This document shows, in pieces, positions 1 through 11,387 of a stretch of DNA of 64,000 nucleotides. The position numbers and the translations under genes are program-made. Numbering within the stretch: the stretch's first letter is position 1; the number at the start of each line of letters is the position of its first letter. The notes beneath the pieces are model-generated. The model was given only the letters and a program-made list of their open reading frames with translations. It ran no database searches and was not told the DNA's origin. This DNA is from Halichondria panicea. Its lineage: Eukaryota; Porifera; Demospongiae; Suberitida; Halichondriidae. The stretch covers positions 6,719,139-6,783,138 of the forward strand of contig NC_087383.1 in assembly GCF_963675165.1 (NCBI RefSeq), read 5' to 3'.

Positions 1-1
1 A

Positions 2-262
2 GGAGGCCGAATACACCAGCCTTGGTTCATGCACTGCAGTGCTTCACCCCACTACCCATAGAGACTACTGGTGTTCTAGGGCCTAAGTCTAAGACATTTG
101 TTAAGGAATTAGGTGCATGGGCGCGTTGCACGTGTCACGGGAGATCAGAAGTCCTCCCATTACTTACTGCAAAGGCTGTCGGTCGCAGTACAGGGAAATG
201 CGGCCTCAGTGATGGGCACAATGGACTCGCAGACCCTCTCCCTCGAAACATTGAAACTTTGA
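2..262 (+). pseudogene. 3' end of a LINE-like reverse-transcriptase ORF, frameshifted
   Basis: Two overlapping + frames together read like the C-terminal tail of retroelement polymerases common in marine invertebrates. The first frame has PLPIETTGVLGP followed by FVKELG. After a one-base shift near position 130 the second frame has VTGDQ, LLQRLSVAVQ and GNAASVMGT, then a stop at 260-262. The catalytic domain would lie left of the window. Family assignment is from motif memory; the frame change is seen directly. It is a decayed copy, not a host gene. Confidence 0.6.
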
Positions 263-573
263 ATTACTACATTATTTGTTGTTGTACGAATTACACCTGG
301 TCTGTACACCTGGTCTGTACATGTATACGTATACTATTTCTAATAGTATAAAAAAACTAATTATTATTATTATTATCCCACATATAAAAGCGACTAACTA
401 ATTAAACGAGCAGGAAACATAATTATTCATGAACATTTCTAGCAATATTGAGTGTTTTGACATAAGCACATGTACATGCATGTGTCTAGTCCTAACCACT
501 ATGTACGTTAATTCAGCTATGAATTGGAGATAATACGGCCTTAAAGTGTTACATGACACACACACTGACTTAC
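263..573. other. AT-rich spacer / ankyrin-gene intron
   Basis: No coding signal on either strand. It contains short AT-rich simple sequence (TTATTATTATTATT near 360) and follows the donor site of the - strand ankyrin exon at 574. Confidence 0.5.
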
Positions 574-2456
574 CTAGGTCACACTGTCCAGTTGCCATCA
601 GTAACTGGACACACTTCAAGTGTCCCCTGTAGCAGGCCCAGTGCAGGGGAGTGTCCTTACGAGTAGTCCGTACATTGACATCGATGCCATCTTGCTGTGT
701 GAGTATCTTCACTACATCAGGGTGGTTGTTGATGCATGCTACATGGAGAGTGGTCCATCCATAACTGTTCCTCCAGTTGACAGGAGCTCCTCTAGCCAGC
801 AGCCTCTCCACCTCGTCCACACGACCACCACTGGAAGCATAATAGACTTGCTGACCCAGATCATGACTACAGTGTATTGTGGGAGGAGGTAAACAATGAA
901 GGGAAGAAATTATCATTATTATGTACCTACAAATGACAATGAGTAATCTCAGTCTCCAATTAGTGGACTCTTAGGTGGTGAGGAGTGAGTAGGTGTATTA
1001 TAGAGGATGTGACTGTATTGACCACAATCTTAGGAGCTAGCCTTCACTTGCTAGCTATACCCACATCTAGACACCAGAGGAGCCTGCAACTAATTAACCA
1101 TCACTCATTTAGGTCACTCATTAGTTTCTGAGGTTGTCATCTAAATAAGTAATACAGTCATCTTTGCTTCTATAGCTAGTAAGCACGAGTTATACTATTA
1201 TACAGTATAAACAATACATGTAGTGTTAGGAGTACATTATGGTCACAGTCATTATTGGACAATAGGGTGTCTGGATTCATAGATAAGGAGTACTGTATTC
1301 ATTGTGGCCTCTGAGATAAGGTCACCTCAATGTACACAGCCATTCCACCAAATGTTCACCACTTAGTAAACCACGAATTGGAAACAGAAGTCCCTCAAAA
1401 TAATGTTCACCACTTAGTAAACAATAGATTATAGAGTTAGAGAAGTTACATTGAATCTGCAATGGATCCTCGAAACTATTCGCGTTACTTATGAACGAGG
1501 CTGTTAAGCAATTAATTTTTGTCGGGTAACTCCCTTAAAATATGAAAGTTGTGTTTCCTTGAGACATCATCTGTAACAGTTTATAACACGCCTAGTCCGT
1601 CAGCCACATGTAGTACTTATAATGACTGACAACGTACACCCAGTAAAAAAGATAAATTAGCTAGTAAAGTCATAAGTTAGTTCCCAAGGCTGTTTTAGAG
1701 CGTGCTAGTTATAACTACTACAATAGGTATAGACCTTGAATATAAGTAAGTTGCACGGACTAAGCAGCTATTTGTAGTTTATTATGCACTGTGTGTAGAA
1801 ATAGGTATTGTTGTGGCTCCATTAAACCACAGCGTAGCGCGGATGATACTCGAGGGTACCTTCGTTTCTAACCCCTTTAACCCCTCAATCTATGGTACAA
1901 CACAACAACTCATGATCAGAGTGTTCCAGGGTTCAATGAACTATTTGTTGTGTGGGTTCTAATGAATAAGAATGGTATGCAGAAACATTAATTTTCTTAC
2001 AGAGCAATTCTAATGCACCTATCAATGTGTCGCCCCACTACCTCCTAGGGAGGGGTCAGGCTAACATGGAGGATTTGACCATAACTATATATACCACAGG
2101 TCAAATTCCCCACATGCATGGGGGAGGATGCTTTGTTCAAATACCCTAATTCCCCAGTCACCACCAGTCACAGCCTCAAGCAGTTGTACAGTCTTTACTA
2201 CGCAAGGCCAGGTCAAATCATATCAGTATGGGGTCAACATTTCAAGTCAAATTCCCCCGTATGTCCGGGGGAGCACATTAGGTGCATAATTGCAATCTAT
2301 TATTATTTCCCTAATCAGCAATCTCATGGTGTAGTGTGTGATTGAAGCTGTACATGTATACTGATGTATCTTTGTCAACCCTGAATACATACACAGACAG
2401 ACCACCAGATATTATGTACACCTTGTAGCTGTACAAGCTCACCTTCTTCTTGCCAT
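574..2456 (-). CDS. Ankyrin-repeat protein, 5' part (two exons; continues off the left edge)
   Basis: The clear exon is 574-866 on the - strand. It opens after a CTGTAG acceptor and ends at CTAG|GTAAGT. It encodes about three ankyrin units: YASSGGRVDEVERLLARGA, then GWTTLHVACINNHPDVVKIL, then DTPLHWACYRGHLKCVQLL. The TPLH/TTLH and LLARGA signatures are diagnostic of the ANK fold, a protein-protein interaction scaffold. The exon begins with one base of a codon. A short upstream piece at 2443-2456 (ATG GCA AGA AGA AG, then GTGAGC) matches that phase and would give the start MARRS-HDLGQQ, so it is proposed as the first coding exon. The remaining exons lie left of the window, so the full domain set is unknown. 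It may be an ankyrin-kinase or ankyrin-Death protein, both likely in sponges. Splice joins are inferred. Confidence 0.65.
867..2442. other. Intron of the ankyrin gene / noncoding
   Basis: No convincing coding exon. A 20-base phrase around AATGTTCACCACTTAGTAAA occurs twice (about 1350 and 1403). Two short segments with TCAAATTCCCC followed by a GGGG-rich tract at 2101 and 2248 look like small repeat copies. Confidence 0.4.
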
Positions 2457-3546
2457 TGTCCTGACCTTCCTGACCTGCCCTGGCCTGGGGCGGCCAGGGA
2501 CTCTAGCTGCAAGATAAGTGTATAGCCCTGATCCGCAGAGTTACTTCAGCTCAATCACAGTCTAGTCTAGCTAGTATCTATTTTGTCAGCTCAAAAAGTA
2601 TTTTGTCAAAGAGCTGACACCTGTACCCAGAAGCTTTGTTTACTTGAGTTTACAAGATACGCCCTTTTTTAGCTTGATCTGATGTTATTTTTTTTATTAA
2701 TGATCTTTACCTACACACCCAATATTTGCATAAAATGCATGAATATAATTATAGCAGTAAATTTGTTGAGGTGGTCTCACCAAGAGAGTGTTATACATAT
2801 TTACGGTATAATTATAGTGACCAAAATAGTCACCATTAGTCATCATGATTATAATTATCAAGAAATGCAATGAACAAACATGCATGAAAGAAACGGAAAT
2901 AATGGTTGTGGTATATACGTAGGTCACTAGAAAGCTAATAAATTAAAGTTAGTACACTCTTGATCGAAGTCAAGCAGATTGTGTTCTTGTGTGTACATCT
3001 CATACAGTTGAAGGTGTAGCTTCACCAGGAGGACACTAGTCTGCCTTGTGCCTGTGGGTGTGGTATGTGTGGGTGGTGTGTGGGTGTGTGTGTGTGTGTG
3101 TGGGTGGGTGGGGTGGGGTGGGGTGTGTGGGTGTGATAAGGATTTTAGCTGTATATAATAGTACAATGTGGGTATAGCTACGTATACTAAATCAATCATT
3201 GATTCCTCCATCAAAAGGCACACACATTCTTTAGCATGAAATTAGACGATTACCGTACGTATAATTATAGTGGGAAATGATTGTTGAAATGTAACTAGCT
3301 AAAAAAAAAGGTCAACTGTTCCTTCAATACCCTATAGCTGTTAGTATGTAAAATTGCCAGCTATGGACCCCAACTAGTACCTGCATGAATGCAGGGGGGA
3401 TATCCCCCCTGTATGACACTCTCTATATCCTTGCTCTTTCTTCAAAAAAATATAAAATTTAGGCCCAAAAGCAATAAACATACTCATGACCTCTGACCTC
3501 AGTATTTCAGATTACAGAGGTTATGCCCATGTAACTATGTACTGAC
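2457..3546. other. Noncoding, with TG-rich simple sequence
   Basis: AT-rich spacer with a TG/GGGTG simple repeat at about 3056-3136. Open frames here are low-complexity products of the repeat. Nothing else could be supported. Confidence 0.45.
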
Positions 3547-3981
3547 CTCTTAATGATGCCATGACCCGGCAGTCTCAGGTCATTGTGAACAATCCCCTGA
3601 CAGTGCAGGTAACAGAGTAGACTGGCGGCGACAGCCGCCCGAGCGTGTAGCGCGAGCGACTGGCAAACTGCCTATCAGTCACTCGTCTCAGCGGAAGTGT
3701 AATAGATCGTATGACACTACTAAACATGAATATCGTTATAGATAATGTGGTTAAATTTTGCTATGAGATTCAGCTACTATGGAATGCACTGAATCCCCTG
3801 AAGTGTAAGTGCGGTTACAATTACAGGGCTAATATGACGTTGAGCAATCTGATAGGCTGCAATGCTCGCTGCAGCTGAGACGAGTGACTGATAGACAGTT
3901 TGCCAGTCCCTCGCGGTACACGAGGGGCTGTCGCCGCCAGTCTAGTAACAGAGAGCCTGCTGCAGTGACTGTGAGTCCGTG
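3547..3981 (-). pseudogene. Protein-kinase catalytic-loop exon interrupted by a MITE
   Basis: On the - strand, an acceptor (CCTCATAG at 3982-3989) and a donor (AAGAG|GTCAGT at 3547) bracket 435 bases. Removing the 327-base element at 3618-3944 plus one 9-base target duplication leaves 99 bases, exactly 33 codons. These read ALCYLHCQGIVHNDLR, the pattern of the kinase segment before and at the catalytic loop, with HND in place of HRD. The downstream Asn of the loop is not apparent. The intact kinase at 16131-17257 also has HND, which supports the family call. The rest of the gene was not recognised. The insertion makes this exon nonfunctional unless the element is spliced out. Confidence 0.5.
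3618..3944. mobile_element. Palindromic MITE with 9-bp target duplication (Mutator-like)
   Basis: The 327-bp element has imperfect terminal inverted repeats of about 75 bp (TAGACTGGCGGCGACAGC at the left, its complement at the right). It is flanked by identical GTAACAGAG at 3609-3617 and 3945-3953. A 9-bp duplication and long inverted repeats are typical of Mutator-like elements. It carries no ORF. Confidence 0.85.
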
Positions 3982-4548
3982 CTATGAGGTGTGTGGGGGT
4001 GTGTGTGGAGTGGGGTGTGTGGAGTGGGTGGGGTGAAGTGTGTTGGTTGTGTGGAGTGGGTGTATTGTGTGTGGGTGTGTGGGTGTAGTGTGTGGAGGGG
4101 ACACATGCATGCACACATGAAGCTAAGAGGTCAGCAGGTCCACTGCTCACACCAACAAACACATTGCAGCCACCACACACACTATCACCTACACCAGGGA
4201 ATACTATATAATTATATACAGTGGAGCATCAGAACCAAATTCTTGATTAACTGATTAACCAGATGACTTAAATTTGCGTAATTATGGGTTGCTGCTATGA
4301 TGCAATATTGGGGCAGCTGCATGTTACACTACTATTAGCATAGCTGTGGTAAGCCAGAATCTTCCAAGTCTCCACAACCTCGTAAGGATTCACTCCAAGG
4401 TCACCTGAAGCCATAGGGACACGGATCACTACAGGTTAGCTATCAAAAATATGCTTGTATTTTTAAGTGAAAATTGCATTCAATATTAAAATTCAAAGTG
4501 AAGATACAACACAACAAACACAATAAAAATTAATTCTACAGGACAACA
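3982..4548. other. Noncoding spacer
   Basis: GT-rich low-complexity sequence at 3985-4100, then AT-rich sequence. A short - frame near 4376-4430 (VIRVPMASGDLGVNPYEVVE) sits after a TGTAG acceptor and could be another exon, but it was not identified. Confidence 0.35.
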
Positions 4549-4639
4549 ATGACTAAGAGGCTTTCGTATACTAGAGAGGAGGTACTGCAGGATCTCCTGG
4601 ATAGCAGTGACCATGATTCTGAGTCAACAAGCTATCATT

Positions 4640-5340
4640 GGGAACTGTACAAAGAAGTGCCTCTTATGCACACACACAGAGAAAGCTAAAAGCCAAACAG
4701 AATTGAATTGTAACAGGTGCATAGTGCATAAAGGAATTGTAGCCTTGGGAGTGCCTAAACATTAGCATTGGGAACAGATAATAACACTACAAAAAGTGTC
4801 TGTTATGCACACACAGAAAACCAAACAGAATTTAAATTGCAACAGGGAACAAAATAAATAATGTGTGGCCTCTGAGAATTCTAAATACATTATCACTGCA
4901 TGGGAATACATTGGGAACAAAAAAGCATAAAGATTGGAGGGTGCCTACAGACAGGTGCCTACTACAGACATTACATTGCAAGTAAAAACAATTATCTCAC
5001 AGAAGCCTAAAACTACAACCACAATTGAAGTGACCTTTGGCATGCCTAAAACATGACCCTACAAAAAGGTTATAGTTGCACCATAATAACACACAACCAA
5101 TGTCCTATGCCAGTGGCACAACACATGACAATAATAGAGAGAATCTGTACAGACTTTCCCCAGGTTATCAACAATCATTGAGAATAATACAAAAGCATGG
5201 ATTGCAGGCCTAATACATTGGCATTGGGAACAGACAATGTAAAAATAATTATCTCACAGAAGCCAAAAAGTACAACCACAATTGAAGTGACCTTTGGAAT
5301 GCCTAAAACATGACAATTATAACTTTACACAAGTAAGAGG
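4640..5340. repeat. Irregular internal repeats within the piggyBac copy
   Basis: Phrases such as CATTGGGAACAGA, TGTTATGCACACACA, CCTAAAACATGAC and ATTATCTCACAGAAGCC recur at irregular spacing, producing several imperfect duplications. The segment separates the transposase N-terminus from its core and has no open frame. Confidence 0.6.
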
Positions 5341-5454
5341 TAATAATGAGTTGCACACCATTATAATAACACAATGTCCTATAGGCCAGTGGCACAACAC
5401 AGTACAGACAAGTTATAATTGGTTACTACACAACAATTGTAAATTTGCCTAAGC

Positions 5455-5485
5455 CACGCACACACACACACCCACACACACACAC

Positions 5486-5541
<56 letters not shown>
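5455..5541. repeat. (CA)n microsatellite
   Basis: Nearly pure CA dinucleotide run. Open frames across it on both strands are products of the repeat. Confidence 0.95.
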
Positions 5542-5543
<2 letters not shown>

Positions 5544-6981
5544 GAAACCTGCCCTTGGACTCCACCATTCTCGAGAGGCCTTTATCCAATCTGTAGGCCC
5601 AGCTGTATCCATCTCAAGTTCTCCCTTAGACATATTCCAGCATTTCTTTACCACTGAAATAATGGATAACATAGTAGCTGAGACAAATTGATACGCTACG
5701 CAAATGATGACCCCACTACAACATGATAAATGGACCCCACTCACGACTGCTGAGCTAAAGGGCTTACATGGGATTCTGCATTTTCATGGGGATCGTGAAA
5801 CTCCCATCGATTGAAAATGATTGGAGGAGAGACGTGCAATTCCACTACTCACCAATTGCATCGAAGATCTCACGCGACAACACCACTCTCCCAACTCCAG
5901 GCACCCCAGGTAGCGATCGTTTGGCCAAAGTACGCCCCCTCTTCAATAAGATCAACGAGCGCTGTTCTGCTGCATACAACTTAGGCCGTGAAGTTGCAGT
6001 AGACGAGGCAATGATAAAGTTTCAGGGTAGATCTGCACTGAACAGTACCTCCCAAATAAACCTGTGAAGAGAGGAATCAAGGTTTGGGTCCTAGCAAACA
6101 GCTCCAATGGGTACTTCCACATGCTACAAGTGTATACAGGGAGAGAAGCCACACCAGAGAAGCAACTGGGAGCATGAGTTGTGAAAGACCTCACAGCCTC
6201 GTTGAAGCACAAGCACCACCACGTCTATTTTGACAACTTTTTCACATCTGTCAAACTGTTAGAAGACTTGGAGAAGGATGGCATTTATACTTGTGGTACA
6301 GCTCGCGCTGACCGCAGAGGCTTCCCCAAGGCTCTCAAGCAGCCAAAGCTGACAGAAAGTAATAAGCATAATTATTATTTACCTTTTCAGGGGGGAATAC
6401 ATGACTCTCCAGAAAGAAAAAGGTGACGGTCTCAGCGACAATAAGGTTGTCCGTGTGATCTCCACAGCCTCTGACGCCACTTCGGTCATCTCTGTACAAC
6501 GTACAGTCAAAACAGGCGAAAAAATCTCCGTCCCGTCCCACAGAGCATCGAGGACTATAATCGCTTAATGGGGGGTGTCGACAGAGGGGATCAGCTCAGA
6601 GGGTACTACAGATGCCCTACAAAAGTCCATAAGTTTTATATGTACATTCACTTCTTCCTAAAGGATATTTGCATTACGAACAGCTACATATTATATCGAC
6701 AGTATTCACCCACCAACGCACTGAAAACCCTCCTCTCATTTCGTCACGAGTTGGCCAAGGAGATAATTGGCGACTACTGCTCCAAAAAGAGCAAGACACC
6801 CTTGAAATCGCTAGGAATAGCTCACTTCCCTCTTCACCACCAGGATGTACGCAGAGGTCGTTGCCATCTGTGTTATCAGAAAAACAAAAGGAAGGACACA
6901 GCATGGTTTTGCCTACAGTGCGAGAAGTGGTTTTGCCACACTGGCAACCCCTGTTTTATGCTATGGCATAAGAACATGTAA

Positions 6982-7737
6982 CTAGTTGTATAAAGCGTCA
7001 ACTCCTATGAGTGTTTATCCTGCCTGTTGAACATGAGTAGAAATACTTAGTACTGACTGTAACACGTAACCAGTGTACATTTACTACTTTACAAGCTATC
7101 TATATGTAGAGTAAGCGTACTAGCAGTTTAATACACAGCCACAAAGCTTACCTATGAAGTGCTGTGGCCTTGGCTGGTCCGTTCCAAACCAGGAGATCCC
7201 AACAGAGAATGCTAGGCAGTTGCCTAAAATAATTGAATATCTAACCGTGTAGACTACACTCTAAAACCAGGATGTAACCTTACTTAGCTACTATTAAAGC
7301 ATACTCTCCACACTCTGAGGCATCTAAGTAGGTATATAAGCGTAGTATATCAGCTAAGAAGGCTTATAAACGCTGCACAAGCTACAAGTACGATCGTTAT
7401 ACGCACAAAATCTTACCTCTGAATTAATCCTTCGCTGTGGCATTGGCTGGTTGACAATTCCGTTGTAGTCCAGGAGATCCTGATCCGCGGTGGGCGGTAC
7501 TACGTATGAAATCATAACCGCGGCTATTCGGTTAAAGCCTCCATACACACAACAAGTTATTAGTTTTAAGAGTGACAGACTTTTAATGCTAAAATTAATT
7601 TTCAAAATCCTGTATGACACCCTGGATAGATATACTGTGAGACTTTTTATACAAATTCATGACTTGAAAAAAGTTGTTCTAGGAAGCAGTGTACTGATGA
7701 TTGTGTGTCACCATAGCAACAGAGAGAGGGTTATATA
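6982..7737 (-). other. Two related exon-like segments, unidentified
   Basis: On the - strand, about 7412-7502 reads VPPTADQDLLDYNGIVNQ and then PMPQRR, between a TACGTAG acceptor and AG|GTAAGA. A second segment at about 7152-7205 shares GATCTCCTGG and CCAGCCAA, then meets GTAAGC. They may be duplicated exons of one gene. No family is recognised. Confidence 0.3.
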
Positions 7738-7751
7738 GTGACAGGGCTTAC

Positions 7752-7872
7752 CAAGGAGACAGGTTTGACAGACGTTCTTGAGTTGGGCACATGATTGGCA
7801 GACCTCTGTTCTCTTGTAGCGCATCTTAGCACCAGGACACCATCGGAACACAGTGTAGGGCCGGGCACAGAT
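7752..7872 (-). pseudogene. RBM22: RBM22 (Cwc2/Ecm2-type splicing factor) exon, isolated copy
   Basis: The 121-bp exon has a good acceptor (CCCCTCAG) and donor (CTTG|GTAAGC). It reads [19 protein letters not shown], then [19 protein letters not shown], matching the Cys-rich N-terminal zinc region of RBM22, a spliceosome protein that contacts the U6 snRNA and catalytic core. The Cys residues expected here are present. No further RBM22 exon follows at lower coordinates, so this is an orphan exon, most likely a fragment of a duplicated gene. Confidence 0.85.
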
Positions 7873-8221
7873 CTGAGGGGACACTCTGGGTAACAATGAC
7901 CTCATTACAATGACACTTCATTATAATATTTCGGGCACTTCTAAAAAATGTTTAGCTGAGAGGGGGAAGCGTTTAATTCAGGGGTCAGGGGTCGTTCCCC
8001 AGAACAATTAAATGATTATCTGAGGTGCAATGTGTTTTTCCATGATAAATTTAAGCCACGTATACGATGACTACGTAACGATAATACACAAGGGATCTAG
8101 TACACTTATTTTAATTCTTGTACATCATGACATCATTAATCGGGGGAATCCCCTCCCCTCTCTATGAAACCCTGCCCAATAGTTACACCTAACAAAGTCA
8201 ATTCTCATCAGAGTACATCTA

Positions 8222-8446
<225 letters not shown>

Positions 8447-8540
8447 CTGTGTGTGTGTGTGTGTGTGTGTGTACGAGGGTCGGGTGTGTGTGTATGTGTG
8501 TAGGAGGGCCGTGTGTGTGTGTGTGTGTACGGCCGGGTGT
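8447..8540. repeat. (GT)n-rich microsatellite
   Basis: Interrupted GT repeat. The corresponding tract in D2 (near 43470) is much shorter. Confidence 0.85.
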
Positions 8541-8633
8541 GCTGTGTACGATCTTACAGAACTGGAATATCTACAAATAACATGCCCAAAGGTAGGGAGA
8601 TTAGATCCTACCTACCGTATAAGCTCTATTTAA

Positions 8634-8810
8634 GGCGCCACATAAAAATATTTACGCTGGTATAGGTGGTTGTATTCAGAGGTGGAAAATTACTTTTGAG
8701 GCTGGATGGTGTGTCTTTAGAGGGCGGCCTTCTAATTGGAGATAAAAAAACAGCTTTTCCAACCTCTAATACAGCTACCTTTACCAGCATAAATATTTTT
8801 ATGTGGCGCC
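8634..8810. mobile_element. TTAA-flanked MITE
   Basis: The 177-bp element has about 28-bp inverted repeats starting GGCGCCACATAAAAATATTT and is flanked by TTAA (8630-8633, 8811-8814). TTAA targets fit piggyBac or Kolobok. It is absent from D2, so it inserted after the duplication. Confidence 0.75.
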
Positions 8811-8879
8811 TTAAATACAGCTGATACTGGTAGGGTTTGACAAGTGCATTCAGTATGTACTACTGAGACAATTGTTTAC

Positions 8880-9000
8880 CTCTCCACTGTTGTATGAAGT
8901 CCACACGACGACCTTTAAACCTCTTAGTATTTGCGACAACCACATTGCCCGAGCCTTTGTCCTCCAGCCAGTTGTCATCACTTCGAAGGCGTTTCTTCAT
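8880..9000 (-). CDS. Unidentified N-terminal exon (D1 copy)
   Basis: ATG at 9000 opens MKKRLRSDDNWLEDKGSG, then NVVVANTKRFKGRRVDF and QQWRG at a GTAAAC donor. The D2 copy near 43700 keeps SGNVVVANSRRFKGRPMDF in the same frame, with in-frame substitutions. That suggests the exon was coding when duplicated. It is basic, has no recognised domain, and may be the first exon of an unknown gene or another captured fragment. Confidence 0.4.
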
Positions 9001-9130
9001 TTTTAGCTTGTTTAGTCTGGGCATTTGAAATGCTGAGCTGGGTTCTGCTCCATAGTGTGTTCCTCAGTACGGCTAGACCAACACCACCTCACTCTTGCCC
9101 CGCTATACTCTACCCTCACTGGGTCTTCAC

Positions 9131-10607
9131 CAGTTTCTTCCCCAGTCAAACGGCAATGGTTCCAGCGCATGCTCCTACGTGGAGTTTTATTTTCTCATGA
9201 ATAAAATAATGAGCTATTCGCAATTGCTTGCACAAAAGTAGCATTTTTTTATAACTCTCTTCCCTTTGCAGTTTGTTTCCTGCTTCCTGCACCAATCTAT
9301 TATATACACATGGCAGGAACTAAATATAGCCACAAAGCCGCCATGTGGCTTTGCTTAGAAACTTCAACACTACGTATACATGCCACAGCAAACTGAACTG
9401 ACAAATTGTTGCAAAAATATGAGATGAATTTGAACATGTTCAGTGCTATCTTATAGGATTGATGAACATCTATACGTAATTGTTTAACTTTTTCGTGTCG
9501 ATCCATTGAGAGTCGAGAAATGCATCGTTGAAAATGCTATATAAAAAACCACAAAATAGTACTAGTTGGAGAGATGTGAGCACACAATAAGTTTTGTGTA
9601 TTACATCCAACAGATGTCCTCCTCAATACATTCCAAGTATCGTCCAAATCAGTCGTACTTGTATTCTGTGTGGTACGAAAAATATGCTAATATTACAGGT
9701 CAAAAATTTTTTTAATCAGGAATTGCCTGAACAGACCACTGTATATGCTTACCCCACTGTAGAGAAGCTCAGCTAACCTACCCAGCTTATTTAGTATACC
9801 TAGCAAGTGGAATAAACCTGTAATGTTACTCATAAATTATTCCTGAACATCCAACATTAACGAGCAACAGGTTAATTAATCTGACCGTTATTTGCCACAT
9901 AATAGCGAGTTTTTAAGCATTTCTAAATGTTAGCAGCAGTGGGATACAGCCATTATTACTGTGGCTGTGGACCAGGGTGTACTTCTGGTCCATTTGCAGA
10001 GAGATTGCTGAAACGAAAGAGCCGGAAATTGAATTGGACTCAGACAGCGAAGACCAGTGACAGTGACAAGGAGAATATAGAAACAAAAGTCATCACTGGC
10101 CTGGAGTAAAAGACGAATTGATAGATATGCAAACATGACTGAACATTTAACCATACATAATGTTTTAACTATGCTCTTTGTATTGTTTACACACTATTTA
10201 TGATATATTCACAATGTAGTGCCATCTACAAAACTCAACTGACAAATTGTTGCAAAGAGAATACACTTACAAAACTCTGCATACACTTAGCTTAATAACA
10301 TTGGAACAGACTAGAATTTGTGTCCCACCCGTAACAGACTAGCAACTCCATGTAAAAGCCCTAAATCATGTTACATTACTCAACAAAACTTGCTTCAACT
10401 TGAAGTATACGCCTAATTTCAAACATATACTACAAAACCAACTTCTGAGCTTTGAACAGCTTCTAACAGTGGTCTGGGTCTATGCTACACAGCTCTAACT
10501 ACAGGCAGCTACTCACACAATGGCACCAGCTATTTGCTTCCGGACACGCCCACTTCCTGGAAAATAAACTTCTCGCATTTATTCCAGTTGCTGTTCGACT
10601 GTCCCGT
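9131..10607. other. Noncoding with old repeats
   Basis: A phrase around CTGACAAATTGTTGCAAA recurs at about 9395 and 10237, suggesting an old repeat pair. A 60-codon + frame at 9927-10109 (CGCGPGC, then SDSDKENIE) has no known family and no confirmed splice partners. Confidence 0.4.
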
Positions 10608-10614
10608 GTTCCAT

Positions 10615-11380
10615 CAGAGATACAAAAGAAAGGGGATTGGAAACGAAATTTTTACGAAATTTTTGCGTGAAGCATTCCGCGTTATAGGGCGTGGCTAAAA
10701 CTACAAAGGATTATATTTATAGTCAGCATGCTCATTACCAGTCTTGACTGCTCCACAATGTGCTGTACATAGAAACAGTGAAATTGATCATTTTTAATGT
10801 TGATTTTTCTAAAAAGTAAAGAGAATTTAGCTCTAAAAAGTCGACTAAGCCATGCAGCCACTATTACTAGACAAATAAATGCTATGCAAGAAGAAATAGC
10901 CTTTACTATGAAATCGTAGGAGGGACAGGCCCGTGGCGTGTCTAAAAGTATACTAAAGCAGTTTGAAGGACTATACTGCAAACGTTTATGAACAGTACAG
11001 CTTATCTATAGCATGAAGCCATTCTATGTAGCACTTAGATACATAATAACCAAGTCAAGCAATGTCCTTTGCTGTTTTGACTTCACAGGAGGGACAGAGA
11101 AAAGTTGACATAGAGTAATTCAAGCTAAACTCAAAAAAATTGGAAACAGAGTAAAGACAACGGACTTAGAGCTTGTCAGTGGTATAAGCTTACTTCTCTC
11201 AAGTATCTCCCAGGCCCTGAGTGATCTCTAGTGGATAGGAGAGCTAGAAACCAGGGATATAAAACTTTTCCATGTAATTATTTGCGAGCGCAATAATTAC
11301 ACGGAGTGCTTCACCGGATGTCAGTCCTTTTACATAGGGCGTGGGCGGTCGTTTCCAATCCCCTTTCTTTTGTATCTCTG
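10615..11380. mobile_element. hAT-like nonautonomous element, copy 1
   Basis: The 766-bp element has inverted ends CAGAGATACAAAAGAAAGG and its complement, running into GGGGATTGGAAACG. GTTCCAT flanks both ends (10608-10614, 11381-11387). Including the preceding base the right-hand copies read GGTTCCAT, so an 8-bp hAT-type duplication is likely. Open frames inside have no known domain. Confidence 0.7.
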
Positions 11381-11387
11381 GTTCCAT

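Larger units (their letters stand above)
4549..6981 (+). pseudogene. piggyBac-type transposase (PGBD-like), decayed
   Basis: The probable N-terminus starts at 4549 (MTKRLSYTREEVLQDLLDSS, then an acidic stretch). The core resumes after a repeat-rich interruption, at about 5590-6981. Signatures in order are: DIFQHFFTTEIMDNIVAETN; VDEAMIKFQGR (first catalytic Asp); HHHVYFDNFFTS (second Asp); KVVRVIS; MGGVDRGDQLRGYY (third Asp); and a C-terminal Cys-rich finger (CHLCYQKNKRKDTAWFCLQC). The three Asp of the DDD transposase are all retained. Breaks seen: TGA near 5689, a frameshift near 5770, a one-base loss near 6049, TGA near 6176, a 32-bp GT...AG segment with in-frame stops at about 6358-6389, and a frameshift near 6540. 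The enzyme would excise and insert DNA at TTAA. No terminal repeats were recognised. It is a dead copy. Confidence 0.9.

Noticed and set aside
5379-5744. 121-codon - strand frame through the CA repeat
   Set aside because: Most of it is poly-CV from the microsatellite. The flanks belong to the piggyBac pseudogene on the other strand.
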